52,865 nt of DNA from Flavobacteriales bacterium (GTDB lineage: Bacteria; Bacteroidota; Bacteroidia; DT-38): the NCBI GenBank assembly GCA_013214205.1, contig JABSPQ010000256.1, positions 1-52,865 on the forward strand. Direction: 5' to 3'. The position numbers were made by a program, and so were the translations under genes. Positions 45,048-52,865 of this stretch are shown piece by piece. Position 1 is the first letter of the stretch; the number at the start of each line of letters is the position of its first letter. The notes beneath the pieces were generated by a model. The model did not search any database. It had not been told where the DNA came from and worked only from the letters and a program-made list of their open reading frames with translations.

Positions 45048-45938
45048 ATGAAAAGCGCTTGGCCAGCACACGTTGCGTTATTAATTGCTAATATAATTTA
45101 TGGAGTAAACTATTCCATAGCCAAAATTGCAATGCCCGAATATGTAGATCCGTTTGGCTTTGTTTTACTGAGGGCGATAGGAGCTGTTTTGTTTTTTTGG
45201 ACGCTTCATTTTTTCGTTAAACAAGAAAAGATTGCAAAAGCAGATTATTTCAGATTTGCACTCTGTGCCGTTTTTGGTGTTTGTATAAATCAGCTAATGT
45301 TCTTAAAAGGACTTAACCTCTCAACGCCGATTAACACAGCAATTATTATGACTACTAATCCTATTATGGTGCTGCTTATCGCCAATTATATGATTAAGGA
45401 GCGCATTACCACCACTAAAATTGCTGGTATTTTGGTGGGTTTGGCAGGAGCATTACTACTGTTGTGCTTTAACGATGATTTTTCTTTTGGTTCGGAAACC
45501 ATTGAGGGAGATTTGTATGTGCTCGGAAACTCTTTGTCCTATGGGATCTATTTATCGTTGGTTAAAGGAATGATTGAGAAATACAATCCGCTTACTGTAG
45601 TAAAATGGGTTTTTACCTTCGGAATTTGTTTCGTTATACCGTTTGGTATTGGGGAAGTTAACGAAATTGATTGGTCGAGTTTTGATATGAGTATATGGGG
45701 ATCGGTACTCTTTGTAGTATTTGCTACCACCTGTTTGGCATATTTCTTAAATACATTCGCGTTAACTAAATTAACCCCATCTGTAGCCAGTACGTACATT
45801 TATTTGCAACCAATGCTAGCAGCTATGTTTGCAGTCGCCATAGGAAAGGATGATTTAGACACAATTAAGGTGGTGTCGTGTATAATAATTCTTTTCGGAG
45901 TATATTTAGTAAGTAAACCAGTATCGGTGAAGGAATAG
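45048..45938 (+). CDS. EamA/DMT-family transporter
   Basis: The 296-residue protein has ten hydrophobic segments arranged as two EamA repeats (about 8-145 and 160-292). The repeats are marked by N-I-I-Y-G-V-N-Y-S, the L-R-A-I-G-A-V segment, N-P-I-M-V-L-L, and in the second half T-P-S-V-A-S-T-Y-I-Y-L-Q-P. It should export a small metabolite or amino acid across the inner membrane; the substrate is unknown. It is 2 bases after the ArsC-like gene and 49 bases before yicC. Confidence 0.88.
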   Translation: MKSAWPAHVALLIANIIYGVNYSIAKIAMPEYVDPFGFVLLRAIGAVLFFWTLHFFVKQEKIAKADYFRFALCAVFGVCINQLMFLKGLNLSTPINTAIIMTTNPIMVLLIANYMIKERITTTKIAGILVGLAGALLLLCFNDDFSFGSETIEGDLYVLGNSLSYGIYLSLVKGMIEKYNPLTVVKWVFTFGICFVIPFGIGEVNEIDWSSFDMSIWGSVLFVVFATTCLAYFLNTFALTKLTPSVASTYIYLQPMLAAMFAVAIGKDDLDTIKVVSCIIILFGVYLVSKPVSVKE

Positions 45939-45987
45939 GCAGGTAGGTATGCACTGTTTCCTTATTTTTACGAAAAATTAAAATAGC

Positions 45988-46863
45988 ATGATAAAATCAA
46001 TGACCGGTTACGGTAAAACTCTAATAGAACAAGGAAATAAGAGAATCCATGTTCAAATGAAGTCATTGAATAGCAAACAGCTTGACCTAAGCTTAAAGAT
46101 TCCCGAATTATATAGAGACAAAGAATTAGAGATAAGAACTTTATTGTCGTCTATGTTTGCAAGGGGTAAAGTAGACGTTAGAATTTACATTGAAAGTATT
46201 TCGGTAGAGAGTACCAAAGAAGTAGACTTGGATCGTGTGAAAGCCTACCACGAAGATTTAAAAAAGATTAATGCTGCAATAAATAATACTGCCGAGGTAG
46301 ATTATTTAAGTTTAATTATGCGAATGCCCGACATCATGGTGTCGAAGGTTGTTGAGCTGCAGGAAACAGAATGGTCGGAAGTAAAAGCAGGAATTATTGA
46401 GGGAGCAAATGAGCTAGATAAATTTAGAATTACAGAAGGCAAGGTATTAGAAAAGGACATCACGCTAAGAATAGATAAGCTGACAAAAGCTTTGGTGGAG
46501 ATTGAGAAATTCGAATACAAAAGAGAAGAGTACATCAAGGATAAAATCAAGCAATCGCTTGAAGAACTGATCGAAAAGGACCGAATTGACGAGAATAGAT
46601 TGGAGCAAGAATTGATTTATTACCTTCAAAAAATCGACATTACAGAAGAGAAAGTACGGTTGTTAAGTCACTTAGATTACTTTATAGAAGTAATTAATTC
46701 GGGTGCTTCTGAAGGAAAAAAATTAAGTTTTATTACCCAAGAAATGGGGAGAGAAATAAACACGATTGGTTCTAAGGCCAACGATGCCAACATGCAGCGA
46801 GTAATAGTGGGTATGAAAGATGAGTTAGAAAAAATTAAGGAGCAATTGTTGAATATTTTATAG
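45988..46863 (+). CDS. yicC: YicC/YloC family endoribonuclease
   Basis: The 291-residue protein starts M-I-K-S-M-T-G-Y-G-K, the hallmark of the YicC family, and ends with G-A-N-(S)-like helices: E-Q-E-L-I-Y-Y-L-Q-K-I-D-I-T-E-E, S-H-L-D-Y-F near residue 230, K-L-S-F-I-T-Q-E-M-G-R-E-I-N-T-I-G-S-K-A. YicC/YloC members have been described as endoribonucleases. The gene is followed by gmk after 7 bases, a common bacterial arrangement, supporting the assignment. Confidence 0.93.
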   Translation: MIKSMTGYGKTLIEQGNKRIHVQMKSLNSKQLDLSLKIPELYRDKELEIRTLLSSMFARGKVDVRIYIESISVESTKEVDLDRVKAYHEDLKKINAAINNTAEVDYLSLIMRMPDIMVSKVVELQETEWSEVKAGIIEGANELDKFRITEGKVLEKDITLRIDKLTKALVEIEKFEYKREEYIKDKIKQSLEELIEKDRIDENRLEQELIYYLQKIDITEEKVRLLSHLDYFIEVINSGASEGKKLSFITQEMGREINTIGSKANDANMQRVIVGMKDELEKIKEQLLNIL

Positions 46864-46870
46864 TAGTAGG

Positions 46871-47431
46871 ATGAGCAAAATGATCATCTTATCGTCGCCC
46901 TCTGGTGCTGGAAAAACCACCATCATGAAGCACTTGATCAAATGTGATTTAGATCTCATGTTTTCTATTTCTGCTTGTAGTAGAAGTAAAAGAGAGGGTG
47001 AAGTGGATGGGAAAGATTACTATTTTTTATCGGTAGACGAGTTTAAACAAAGGCTTTTACGGAAAGAGTTTGTGGAGTGGGAAGAAGTTTACGACGGCTT
47101 ATTTTACGGCACTTTAAAATATGAGCTAGAACGAATCTTTGAGTTGAAAAAGCATGTAATCTTTGACGTTGATGTACTGGGTGCACTTAGTATTAAAAAA
47201 GAATATGGCAATAACGCATTGTCTATTTTTATTATGCCACCTTCAAAAGATGCTTTAAAACAACGTTTGTTAAATAGAGGAACTGAATCTGCTCGAAGCA
47301 TTGAAGAACGCTTAGAACGAGCCGAAGAGGAAATGAATCAAGCTGAGGGATTCGACAAAATTATAGTTAACGACGACCTGGTTATTGCGTGTGCAGAAGC
47401 TGAACAGGTAATAAGAGCGTTTATCCAATAA
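46871..47431 (+). CDS. gmk: guanylate kinase
   Basis: The 186-residue protein converts GMP and ATP to GDP and ADP. It has the P-loop S-S-P-S-G-A-G-K-T-T (8-17), the GMP-binding S-R-S-K-R-E-G-E-V-D-G-K-D-Y-Y-F near 36-51, D-V-D-V-L-G-A near 96-102, and the lid segment R-G-T-E-S. Length and motifs are normal. It sits between yicC and nadD with 7- and 10-base gaps. Confidence 0.96.
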   Translation: MSKMIILSSPSGAGKTTIMKHLIKCDLDLMFSISACSRSKREGEVDGKDYYFLSVDEFKQRLLRKEFVEWEEVYDGLFYGTLKYELERIFELKKHVIFDVDVLGALSIKKEYGNNALSIFIMPPSKDALKQRLLNRGTESARSIEERLERAEEEMNQAEGFDKIIVNDDLVIACAEAEQVIRAFIQ

Positions 47432-47441
47432 TACTAAATGG

Positions 47442-48008
47442 ATGAACGTAGGATTGCTTTTCGGTTCATTTAATCCCATTCATAAAGGCCATGTGACTAT
47501 TGCCAAATACTTTGAACAACTTGATGTTTTAGATGAGGTTTGGATCGTTGTAACGCCTGTTAATCCTTTCAAAGAAAAAGACACAACAGTTTCTAATATA
47601 CAACGATTAGAAATGTGTAAGTTGGCCGTATCAGGAACCAACATTAAGGTGAGCGATGTGGAGTTTGAAATGGAAGCACCTAATTACACTTTCGTTACAC
47701 TTCAATTACTCCGATCTATGCATGCCGATAATAAGTTCAGCATTATTATGGGCGACGACAACTTGACCAGTCTGCATCTTTGGAAAAATTACGAGGACAT
47801 CATTTATAACCACGATATAATGGTTTATCCAAGAGGCGAGGGGATTGGTGAGAACGAATTGATTCACAATTATAAAAGATACAACGCTCCCTTGTTACCA
47901 TGGTCGTCTACATCTGTTCGCGAGCTGCTTTTAGCAGGCAAGGACGTAAGCGAAATGATAGACCATAGCGTACAGACTTACATCAGCACCAATTGGTTGT
48001 ATAAATAA
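47442..48008 (+). CDS. nadD: nicotinate-nucleotide adenylyltransferase
   Basis: The 188-residue protein has the nucleotidyltransferase motif G-S-F-N-P-I-H-K-G-H at 8-17 and the C-terminal S-S-T-S-V-R-E-L, both typical of NadD. It adenylylates nicotinate mononucleotide to deamido-NAD in the same pathway as the nadA/nadB genes at 26.9-29.5 kb. It is the last gene of the ArsC-like/DMT/yicC/gmk/nadD unit and ends 35 bases from the convergent PorP/SprF gene, with no clear terminator between them. Confidence 0.94.
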   Translation: MNVGLLFGSFNPIHKGHVTIAKYFEQLDVLDEVWIVVTPVNPFKEKDTTVSNIQRLEMCKLAVSGTNIKVSDVEFEMEAPNYTFVTLQLLRSMHADNKFSIIMGDDNLTSLHLWKNYEDIIYNHDIMVYPRGEGIGENELIHNYKRYNAPLLPWSSTSVRELLLAGKDVSEMIDHSVQTYISTNWLYK

Positions 48009-48043
48009 CTTTAAGAAATTTCTCGGTAACTATGTTCCTCGGA

Positions 48044-49495
48044 TTATTCGAATTTGTGAATCCATACATCTTTGTATCCAGCGTCTCTCATTGCATCACG
48101 ATCTTTTTTCGCAACGTCTATAGAGTCGTATTCCGACAGATAGATGTAGTACCATTCACGATCACTGTTGTAAACAATGAACGCTTTTTTACCTCGTTTA
48201 TCCCATTGCATAATACCAACTTTCGCATTCGAGAAGCTTCTGAATGCCTCGATTACAACATAGTATCCTGTTTTAAGTGACCGTTTCTCACCGGTAATTC
48301 TATCTACAACAGATAAGTTTTGATCTCCGTGAATAGCTCTGTCCAACTCGTTAACGTCGCCTTTTACACGGCCTATATCTGCATCAGCAACTTCTTTATT
48401 GTCCGCTACATCTTCTTCAAGCGCTGTAACTCGTATGTCTAAGCTGTCAATTTCAAATTGGTTTGAGTCAACTCTTAGAGAAAGCGCTGCAATAAGTTGG
48501 CCCAAGCTATCAATAAGTGGCATTACATCTTCCAATTCGTCTTCAGTACTCTTATCGTTGCCGCCACCGCCGCTAATGTTGAATCCAATTCCAATTTCGT
48601 GAGATCCACTTGATTGACTTACGATACCTGAAAATCCAAATTCGTAGGTGTACATTACGTTAATTTTATCGTTAACCATACCGCCTAAGGAAGCAGTATA
48701 AATCCCTCCCGAACGGAATCCAAAACCTAACCAAGCCCAATCTTGGTATTTAGTTAAAACACCAGCTTCTATTTGTAAAGGACCATTTTCGCTAAATCGA
48801 CTAATTAGTATTGGATTAAATGAAAGCATGTCGTCCATAACATCAAATTCGAAAGAAGCATGAATTAAGTAATGACGCGCGGTGTAATAATTTACATTGC
48901 TACTTCTATCATTAACATAATTTACACTGTTTCTAAGTAAGCTAGGAACGCTAACACCTATAGTAGCTTTGTCGTATGTATAGTTCAGACCAGCTCCAAA
49001 ATCTAAAGAAGTACCAACCAACGAGCTATTGTTTCCGCCGATTGAGTTAAGAAAAATATCGTCAGAATAATCGTCTACATAAGCATCGTTGAAGTTCAGT
49101 CTGTTTTCATGAAAACCACCGTTAAGTCCAAAGCTAAATGTAGACTCATCACCAATTTCCAAATGATAGGCATAACTAATCGATCCATTCAATGTTTTGA
49201 CCATTCCAAGGTCTTCAGTAATCATCGAAACACCAAAGCCACCTTTTCCAACTGGACCATTTACATTAATAAACTTTGTAACCGGAGCGCCTTCAATCCC
49301 AACCCAGTCTCTTCTATAAGAAATGTTTCCTTTCCAATCTCCTGCAATACCAGCATAGGCAGGTGAGTAGATGAAATGGTTTGTGAAAAATTGGTTCGAA
49401 ATAGGATATTGTTGTGCAAATCCCATAAAAGGCATCATTAAGCATGCGCTTAAAACACAACCTCCAATCAATTTATATATAGATACTAACTTCAT
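48044..49495 (-). CDS. PorP/SprF-family T9SS outer-membrane protein with SPOR-like C-terminal extension
   Basis: Residues 1-29 are a signal peptide (ending M-G-F-A-Q-Q). Residues 30-300 are a PorP/SprF barrel: Y-P-I-S-N-Q-F-F-T-N-H-F-I-Y-S-P-A-Y-A-G, Y-R-R-D-W-V-G, T-E-D-L-G, and repeated strands. Usual family members are about 300-340 residues and end here. This one adds a linker, a heptad-like coiled-coil (about 315-385, L-D-I-R-V-T-A-L-E) and a C-terminal domain of about 75 residues (G-Y-Y-V-V-I-E-A-F, A-K-V-G-I, W-Y-Y-I-Y-L, A-G-Y-K-D-V-W) that resembles SPOR, the peptidoglycan-binding fold. It would link the T9SS outer-membrane protein to the cell wall. It is 1 base downstream of the T9SS type B cargo gene. 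Confidence 0.9.
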   Translation of the reverse strand: MKLVSIYKLIGGCVLSACLMMPFMGFAQQYPISNQFFTNHFIYSPAYAGIAGDWKGNISYRRDWVGIEGAPVTKFINVNGPVGKGGFGVSMITEDLGMVKTLNGSISYAYHLEIGDESTFSFGLNGGFHENRLNFNDAYVDDYSDDIFLNSIGGNNSSLVGTSLDFGAGLNYTYDKATIGVSVPSLLRNSVNYVNDRSSNVNYYTARHYLIHASFEFDVMDDMLSFNPILISRFSENGPLQIEAGVLTKYQDWAWLGFGFRSGGIYTASLGGMVNDKINVMYTYEFGFSGIVSQSSGSHEIGIGFNISGGGGNDKSTEDELEDVMPLIDSLGQLIAALSLRVDSNQFEIDSLDIRVTALEEDVADNKEVADADIGRVKGDVNELDRAIHGDQNLSVVDRITGEKRSLKTGYYVVIEAFRSFSNAKVGIMQWDKRGKKAFIVYNSDREWYYIYLSEYDSIDVAKKDRDAMRDAGYKDVWIHKFE

Positions 49496-49496
49496 C

Positions 49497-50852
49497 TTAT
49501 CTCAATAATGTAATTGACCCTGTTCCACTAACTCCTTCTTCAGAGCAATCTACACTGTAGAAATAGACTCCTTCGGGTAATGCGTTTCCTTGGTAAGTGC
49601 CTTGCCAATCGTTGGCGTAGCCTTCCGCACTGTAAACGAGTACTCCCCATCTGTTATAAATCTGTACAGTACAAGAACTGTAATTCGATAAATCATCAAT
49701 TATCCAAGTGTCGTTTTTTCCATCACCATTTGGGGTAAATAGGTTTTTGGCAACTAGGATGGGTTCGATTTTAGATAAAACGATGCTTGCTTCCAAGAAG
49801 CAACCACTGTTATCCTCTACAGTTAATGTATAGGTTGAGTCTTCTCCAACTTCTATTTCAGGAGTAACTTTAATTCCTATAGTTGTTGCTCCTGTACTCC
49901 ATTCATAGCTTTCAAATTCGGAGTTAGATGCTTCGAGTAATACCGAATTACCATCAAAGAATGTGTTGTTACCAATAATGGTTAAAACCCTTGCGCTACT
50001 AGCTACTTCAACAGTTTGAATAGCAGTATCAATACAGCCGAAAGTGTCGTAAATAATTAAAGTATCTCCATAATCGCCAACGTTACTATATGTGTGCGAC
50101 ACATCTCCTGTTCCAATAGTCATGGTATCATTGTTACCCGAAAGAGGATCGCTGAAATACCACATAGAATAATCTAAAGGTAAAGTACCAACGGTAGAAG
50201 TATTAACGAATTCGGTTGGATTGCCTAAACAAGCAATGTTATTAGTAAACGAAGCAGTAGGCCCATTTACAACAGTTAAATTACCAGTAGATTGACCTGA
50301 ACAACCTTTTTCGGAAGTGTAAGTTACAGTTACGGTAATAAAAGAACTCTGAATATCGTAGGTAAACGATACTTGTGAAGCGCGGCCTACAGTAGGATCG
50401 TCTGGATCATCGTAATTCCAAACGTAATCTGCGATTCTTCTATTTGCATTATCCGGGAAAGAATCTACCGCAGTAAAAGTAATAGGGTCTCCAACACAAC
50501 CAGAAGAAGGTATATCTAGGCTTTCTAACACAGGATTGTCGTAGATCGTTACAAAAAGACTTTTGGAATCAGTTGCTCCAGATTCGGTTTTTACAGTTAG
50601 CGTTACTAAATATGCTCCCGAACCTAAATCTGCAAAAGAGTGCATTGTTGTAGTACCAATAGAATCGGTTACACCTCCAAAATCCCAAAACACCGAATCA
50701 ATCGGGTCACTTAGATCTTCAAAAGAATTACTGATGAACTCTAAAGTGTCGGTTTCGCATCCACTTGGTGCAAAAAATAAAGCATCTAATTGAGCAAAAG
50801 AACTTGTTCCCATGCCAATAAATAATGCTAAAGAAATTAATGTTTTTCTCAT
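49497..50852 (-). CDS. PKD-repeat surface protein with T9SS type B (CHU_C) sorting domain
   Basis: The 451-residue protein has a signal peptide (hydrophobic core, S-S-F-A-Q). About three PKD-type repeats of 80-90 residues follow (D-P-I-D-S-V-F-W-D-F-G, Y-L-V-T-L-T-V-K-T; R-I-A-D-Y-V-W-N-Y-D-D, and a third with M-W-Y-F-S-D). The last 80 residues are the gliding-motility-associated C-terminal domain: L-F-T-P-N-G-D-G-K-N-D-T-W, V-Q-I-Y-N-R-W-G-V-L-V-Y, L-P-E-G-V-Y-F-Y. This is the type B signal for secretion through the type IX system. Type B cargo next to a PorP/SprF gene is a common arrangement, and PorP/SprF proteins are thought to attach such cargo to the surface. Confidence 0.93.
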   Translation of the reverse strand: MRKTLISLALFIGMGTSSFAQLDALFFAPSGCETDTLEFISNSFEDLSDPIDSVFWDFGGVTDSIGTTTMHSFADLGSGAYLVTLTVKTESGATDSKSLFVTIYDNPVLESLDIPSSGCVGDPITFTAVDSFPDNANRRIADYVWNYDDPDDPTVGRASQVSFTYDIQSSFITVTVTYTSEKGCSGQSTGNLTVVNGPTASFTNNIACLGNPTEFVNTSTVGTLPLDYSMWYFSDPLSGNNDTMTIGTGDVSHTYSNVGDYGDTLIIYDTFGCIDTAIQTVEVASSARVLTIIGNNTFFDGNSVLLEASNSEFESYEWSTGATTIGIKVTPEIEVGEDSTYTLTVEDNSGCFLEASIVLSKIEPILVAKNLFTPNGDGKNDTWIIDDLSNYSSCTVQIYNRWGVLVYSAEGYANDWQGTYQGNALPEGVYFYSVDCSEEGVSGTGSITLLR

Positions 50853-51223
50853 TATACTTATGCTAAGTCGCGATTTGTGTTGATACTCAAAATATATAAA
50901 CTCGCTGATTAAGTATAGATTAGGTTAGTAAATAATGATGCTGTTAAATCCAAATGTATATATTATTTTCTATAATATTAAATTACTTCTTGAGATACAA
51001 ACAATTGAAAGTGCATTATGTCAATTCTTATTAGTGGTCGTTCTACGTGTAAAGATGAGAAAGTGTTCTGTTTATTTGTAAAAATAATGGAACAATCTTA
51101 CATGCAAAAGGCAAATAAAAATAATAAATGGGGAATAACCGCATTTCGAGCGGCAATTAATTAAAAAAAATATCTGGCACATAAATTGTTTTCCTACCTT
51201 CGAACCACATTAAAATGAATATC
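50853..51223. other. intergenic region between divergent genes
   Basis: No gene is supported. On the minus strand a TACATTTG (50951-50958) resembles the -7 box and could drive the PKD/PorP pair with a leader of about 95 bases. On the plus strand TACCTTCG at 51195-51202 is an imperfect match before the lipoprotein gene. A 48-codon open frame at 51018-51164 has no recognisable features. Confidence 0.55.
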
Positions 51224-52366
51224 ATGAGAAGCATTATTTTTTTATCTGTACTAACAATGTCGTTGCTATTTGCTTGCAACTCAAGCCAGAAGGCTTACCA
51301 GGGTGGTAATTACGATTCGGCAGTATTAAAAGCGGTAAGGAAACTAAGAAAGAGCGGCGATAATAAAAAAGCGATAGAAACGTTGTCGCAGGCTTATCCT
51401 GCAGGAAAAAATTGGCATTTAAATAGAATAGAGCAATACAAATCTTCGAGTGATGTACTAAAATGGGAGAAAATAGCGGCAGAGTATGGTGCTCTTAATA
51501 GGCAATATGAAGAGATAAACCGCTGTCCTGCATGTATGAACTATGTAATGGCCGAAAATTATTCGACGCAAAAAGACGATGCGATTAACCAAGCTGCCGA
51601 AGTAAGATATTCATTGGCAGAGAAGAGCATGGAAAATAAATTGGATAGAACCAGCGCTAAGGATGCTTACATGCATTATCAAAAAGTAGGAGCTTTAAAA
51701 CCTGGCTATAAAGATGTTGTAACTAAGATGGGCGATGCAAAATATTACGCTACGTTAAAGGTTGTTTTAGACCCATTGCCTCAAGTATCTAAGGTGTTGG
51801 AAATCAGCAATGAGTTTTTCCAAAACAAAATAAGTGAAATGTTACACAACATGCCTGTAAATGAGTTTGTGCGGTTCTATTCGCCCAAAGAAGCAAAGAT
51901 GGATGGCGTTGAGGAGGCCAACCACGTTATTCAAATTAGGTTTGATGATTTTATAGTTGGTAACGAGTTAATAAAAGAAAAATCGATTGATGTAACAAAG
52001 GATAGCGTTGTGGTAGGCACAGTGAAATTGCCAGATGGTACAAGTCAAAATGCTTACAATACGGTTAAGGCTACTTTTCATACTTCCACCAAAACAGTGA
52101 TCTCTACAGGAATCTTGGATTTTAAAATTATCAATCCGATGACGGATGTTGTTTTAACACAACAAAAATTTCCAGGAAAGCATGAATGGCAAAGTCAATG
52201 GGGGTATTTTAATGGTGATGAAAGAGCATTAAGTGCCGAGCAGAAAAAGGTGCTTAACGTAAAACAAATGAATCAGCCTCCACCGCAAGAATTATTTGTG
52301 TCGTTTACCCAGCCTATTTTCGATCAATTGGCGCTTAAGATTCAAGCGTTTTACGCAAATTATTAG
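51224..52366 (+). CDS. lipoprotein, probably with TPR-like helical repeats
   Basis: From the ATG at 51224 the protein has 380 residues and a lipoprotein signal with L-L-F-A-C (Cys18); an ATG at 51215 would add three residues. Residues 20-165 are helical with TPR-like spacing (Y-D-S-A-V-L-K-A, K-A-I-E-T-L-S-Q-A-Y, A-E-V-R-Y-S-L-A-E-K-S, A-Y-M-H-Y-Q-K-V-G-A-L-K-P-G). A C-x-x-C (C-P-A-C, at about residue 106) is also present. The C-terminal half is beta-rich and unassigned. Such lipoproteins are common, uncharacterised envelope proteins in Bacteroidota. Confidence 0.78.
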   Translation: MRSIIFLSVLTMSLLFACNSSQKAYQGGNYDSAVLKAVRKLRKSGDNKKAIETLSQAYPAGKNWHLNRIEQYKSSSDVLKWEKIAAEYGALNRQYEEINRCPACMNYVMAENYSTQKDDAINQAAEVRYSLAEKSMENKLDRTSAKDAYMHYQKVGALKPGYKDVVTKMGDAKYYATLKVVLDPLPQVSKVLEISNEFFQNKISEMLHNMPVNEFVRFYSPKEAKMDGVEEANHVIQIRFDDFIVGNELIKEKSIDVTKDSVVVGTVKLPDGTSQNAYNTVKATFHTSTKTVISTGILDFKIINPMTDVVLTQQKFPGKHEWQSQWGYFNGDERALSAEQKKVLNVKQMNQPPPQELFVSFTQPIFDQLALKIQAFYANY

Positions 52367-52695
52367 CAGTTACTCTTCTTGGTTTTATAATGGTGGACTA
52401 ATTCTCTACTGTTCTCTCGTTGCTATTCACTATTCTGAATAATATTCAATATATTTAGATTTAAGTAATTGTCATATTATCAGCACTTTGTGTTGATGTG
52501 CGCTGGTGATTTTATGTTTTATTGAAAATAAATCTGTTTTCGTTTAGGGGAAGATATCTTAAATTCAAGTAATAAATGCAACTTTTAGATTTGCTACGTT
52601 AGGTATAAATTATCGAAACTTGAAGAGAACCATTTCTCTTGCTGTTTCGATGGAATATTAACCATACTGCTGTAGATCGAAAAACCAGAAGTTGT
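52367..52695. other. intergenic region before the IS30-family transposase
   Basis: No gene is supported. The left end of the insertion element must lie somewhere in this stretch, but neither its terminal inverted repeat nor a target duplication can be identified without the other end. A long inverted repeat at 52612-52651 is the only clear structure. Confidence 0.55.
52612..52651 (+). repeat. two-part hairpin upstream of the IS30 transposase
   Basis: ATCGAAAC (52612-52619) pairs with GTTTCGAT (52644-52651), and inside it AAGAGAA (52623-52629) pairs with TTCTCTT (52634-52640) around a CCAT loop; three unpaired bases lie on each side. It sits 44 bases before the transposase ATG. It may act as a leader structure limiting read-through into the transposase or be part of the element's end. 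Confidence 0.6.
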
Positions 52696-52865
52696 ATGGC
52701 ACATATTACCTTTAATCAACGATATACAATCTCTTGTATGCTCAAGGGAGGCTACAAACAAGTTCAGATAGCCAAAGCTATAGAAAAAAACAAGTCAGTT
52801 GTAAGCAGAGAATTGAAACGCAATTCTGATGCAAGGAATAACGTTTACAAGCAAGAATTAGCAAC
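52696..52865 (+). CDS. IS30-family transposase, N-terminal part (cut by window end)
   Basis: An ATG at 52696 opens a frame that runs off the window after 56 full codons. It begins M-A-H-I-T-F-N-Q-R-Y-T-I-S, then has G-Y-K-Q-V-Q-I-A-K-A-I-E-K-N-K-S-V-V-S-R-E-L-K-R-N, the N-terminal helix-turn-helix of IS30-type transposases (IS4351-like group), followed by Y-K-Q-E-L-A. The DDE catalytic domain would lie outside the window. The element should move by transposition in its host; whether this copy is intact cannot be told. Confidence 0.85.
   Translation, partial: MAHITFNQRYTISCMLKGGYKQVQIAKAIEKNKSVVSRELKRNSDARNNVYKQELA

Noticed and set aside
51018-51164. 48-codon open frame in the gap before the lipoprotein gene
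   Set aside because: It has no recognisable motif, signal peptide or good ribosome binding site, and AT-rich gaps of this size often contain such frames.
1-52865. CRISPR array or anti-phage defence island
   Set aside because: No regularly spaced direct repeats, cas genes, restriction-modification, retron or abortive-infection proteins were recognised on either strand.

Overview
The window is chromosomal DNA of a member of the Bacteroidota, most likely a marine or aquatic Flavobacteriales-type organism (the rank below phylum is inference). The evidence is type A and type B Por/T9SS C-terminal sorting domains, a PorP/SprF outer-membrane protein, a DUF5916 beta-barrel protein, a TIGR02985-type ECF sigma factor with a membrane anti-sigma partner, a DUF2723 protein, a short-chain L-threonine dehydrogenase of the Flavobacterium type, AT-rich DNA, weak ribosome binding sites and several -7 boxes of the TAnnTTTG form. 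I see no rRNA, no tRNA and no CRISPR array. The only mobile DNA is the start of an IS30-family transposase at the right edge.

Layout. 0.1-1.5 kb: two damaged reading frames for secreted proteins, one of them little more than a signal peptide joined to a T9SS sorting domain. 1.6-4.3 kb: a secreted protein of unknown role and a sodium:solute symporter, divergent. 4.5-8.0 kb: an ECF sigma factor and an unusual anti-sigma factor, then two tandem NTF2-like exported proteins on the other strand. 8.1-11 kb: a Nudix hydrolase and a DUF5916 protein. 11.1-12.7 kb: glutathione peroxidase and rlmN. 12.9-15.9 kb: a class III aminotransferase and a CoA-acylating semialdehyde dehydrogenase, separated by a strong hairpin. 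16.3-17.7 kb: a TlpA-like thioredoxin. 17.7-26.8 kb: six minus-strand genes (DUF2723 membrane protein, polysaccharide deacetylase, hybrid-sensor histidine kinase, second glutathione peroxidase, DUF3817 protein, glycosyltransferase), mainly envelope and redox sensing. 26.9-31.4 kb: nadA, nadB and an M1 aminopeptidase. 31.4-33.2 kb: VIT/CCC1 transporter, leucine-rich-repeat protein, small outer-membrane protein.

33.3-42 kb is a plus-strand run: L-threonine dehydrogenase, an exported YwqK/MORN-like repeat protein, cysS, an M28 peptidase/glutaminyl-cyclase-like lipoprotein, polA and two exported proteins of unknown function. 42.4-44.7 kb (minus): a trans-sulfuration PLP enzyme and a flippase-like membrane protein. 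44.7-48 kb (plus): ArsC/Spx-like protein, DMT transporter, yicC, gmk, nadD. 48-50.9 kb (minus): a T9SS type B cargo protein followed by a PorP/SprF protein that carries an extra coiled-coil and SPOR-like C-terminus. 51.2-52.4 kb: a lipoprotein. 52.6 kb to the end: IS30 start.

Most of the window is ordinary housekeeping and envelope biology. The parts I would look at again are the sorting-domain miniprotein with its homopolymer frameshift, the sigma/anti-sigma pair with a repeated TAGGGGTA octamer and a non-FecR ectodomain, the PorP/SprF-SPOR fusion, and the histidine kinase translationally coupled to a glutathione peroxidase. I did not find convincing evidence for a wholly new defence or mobile system.
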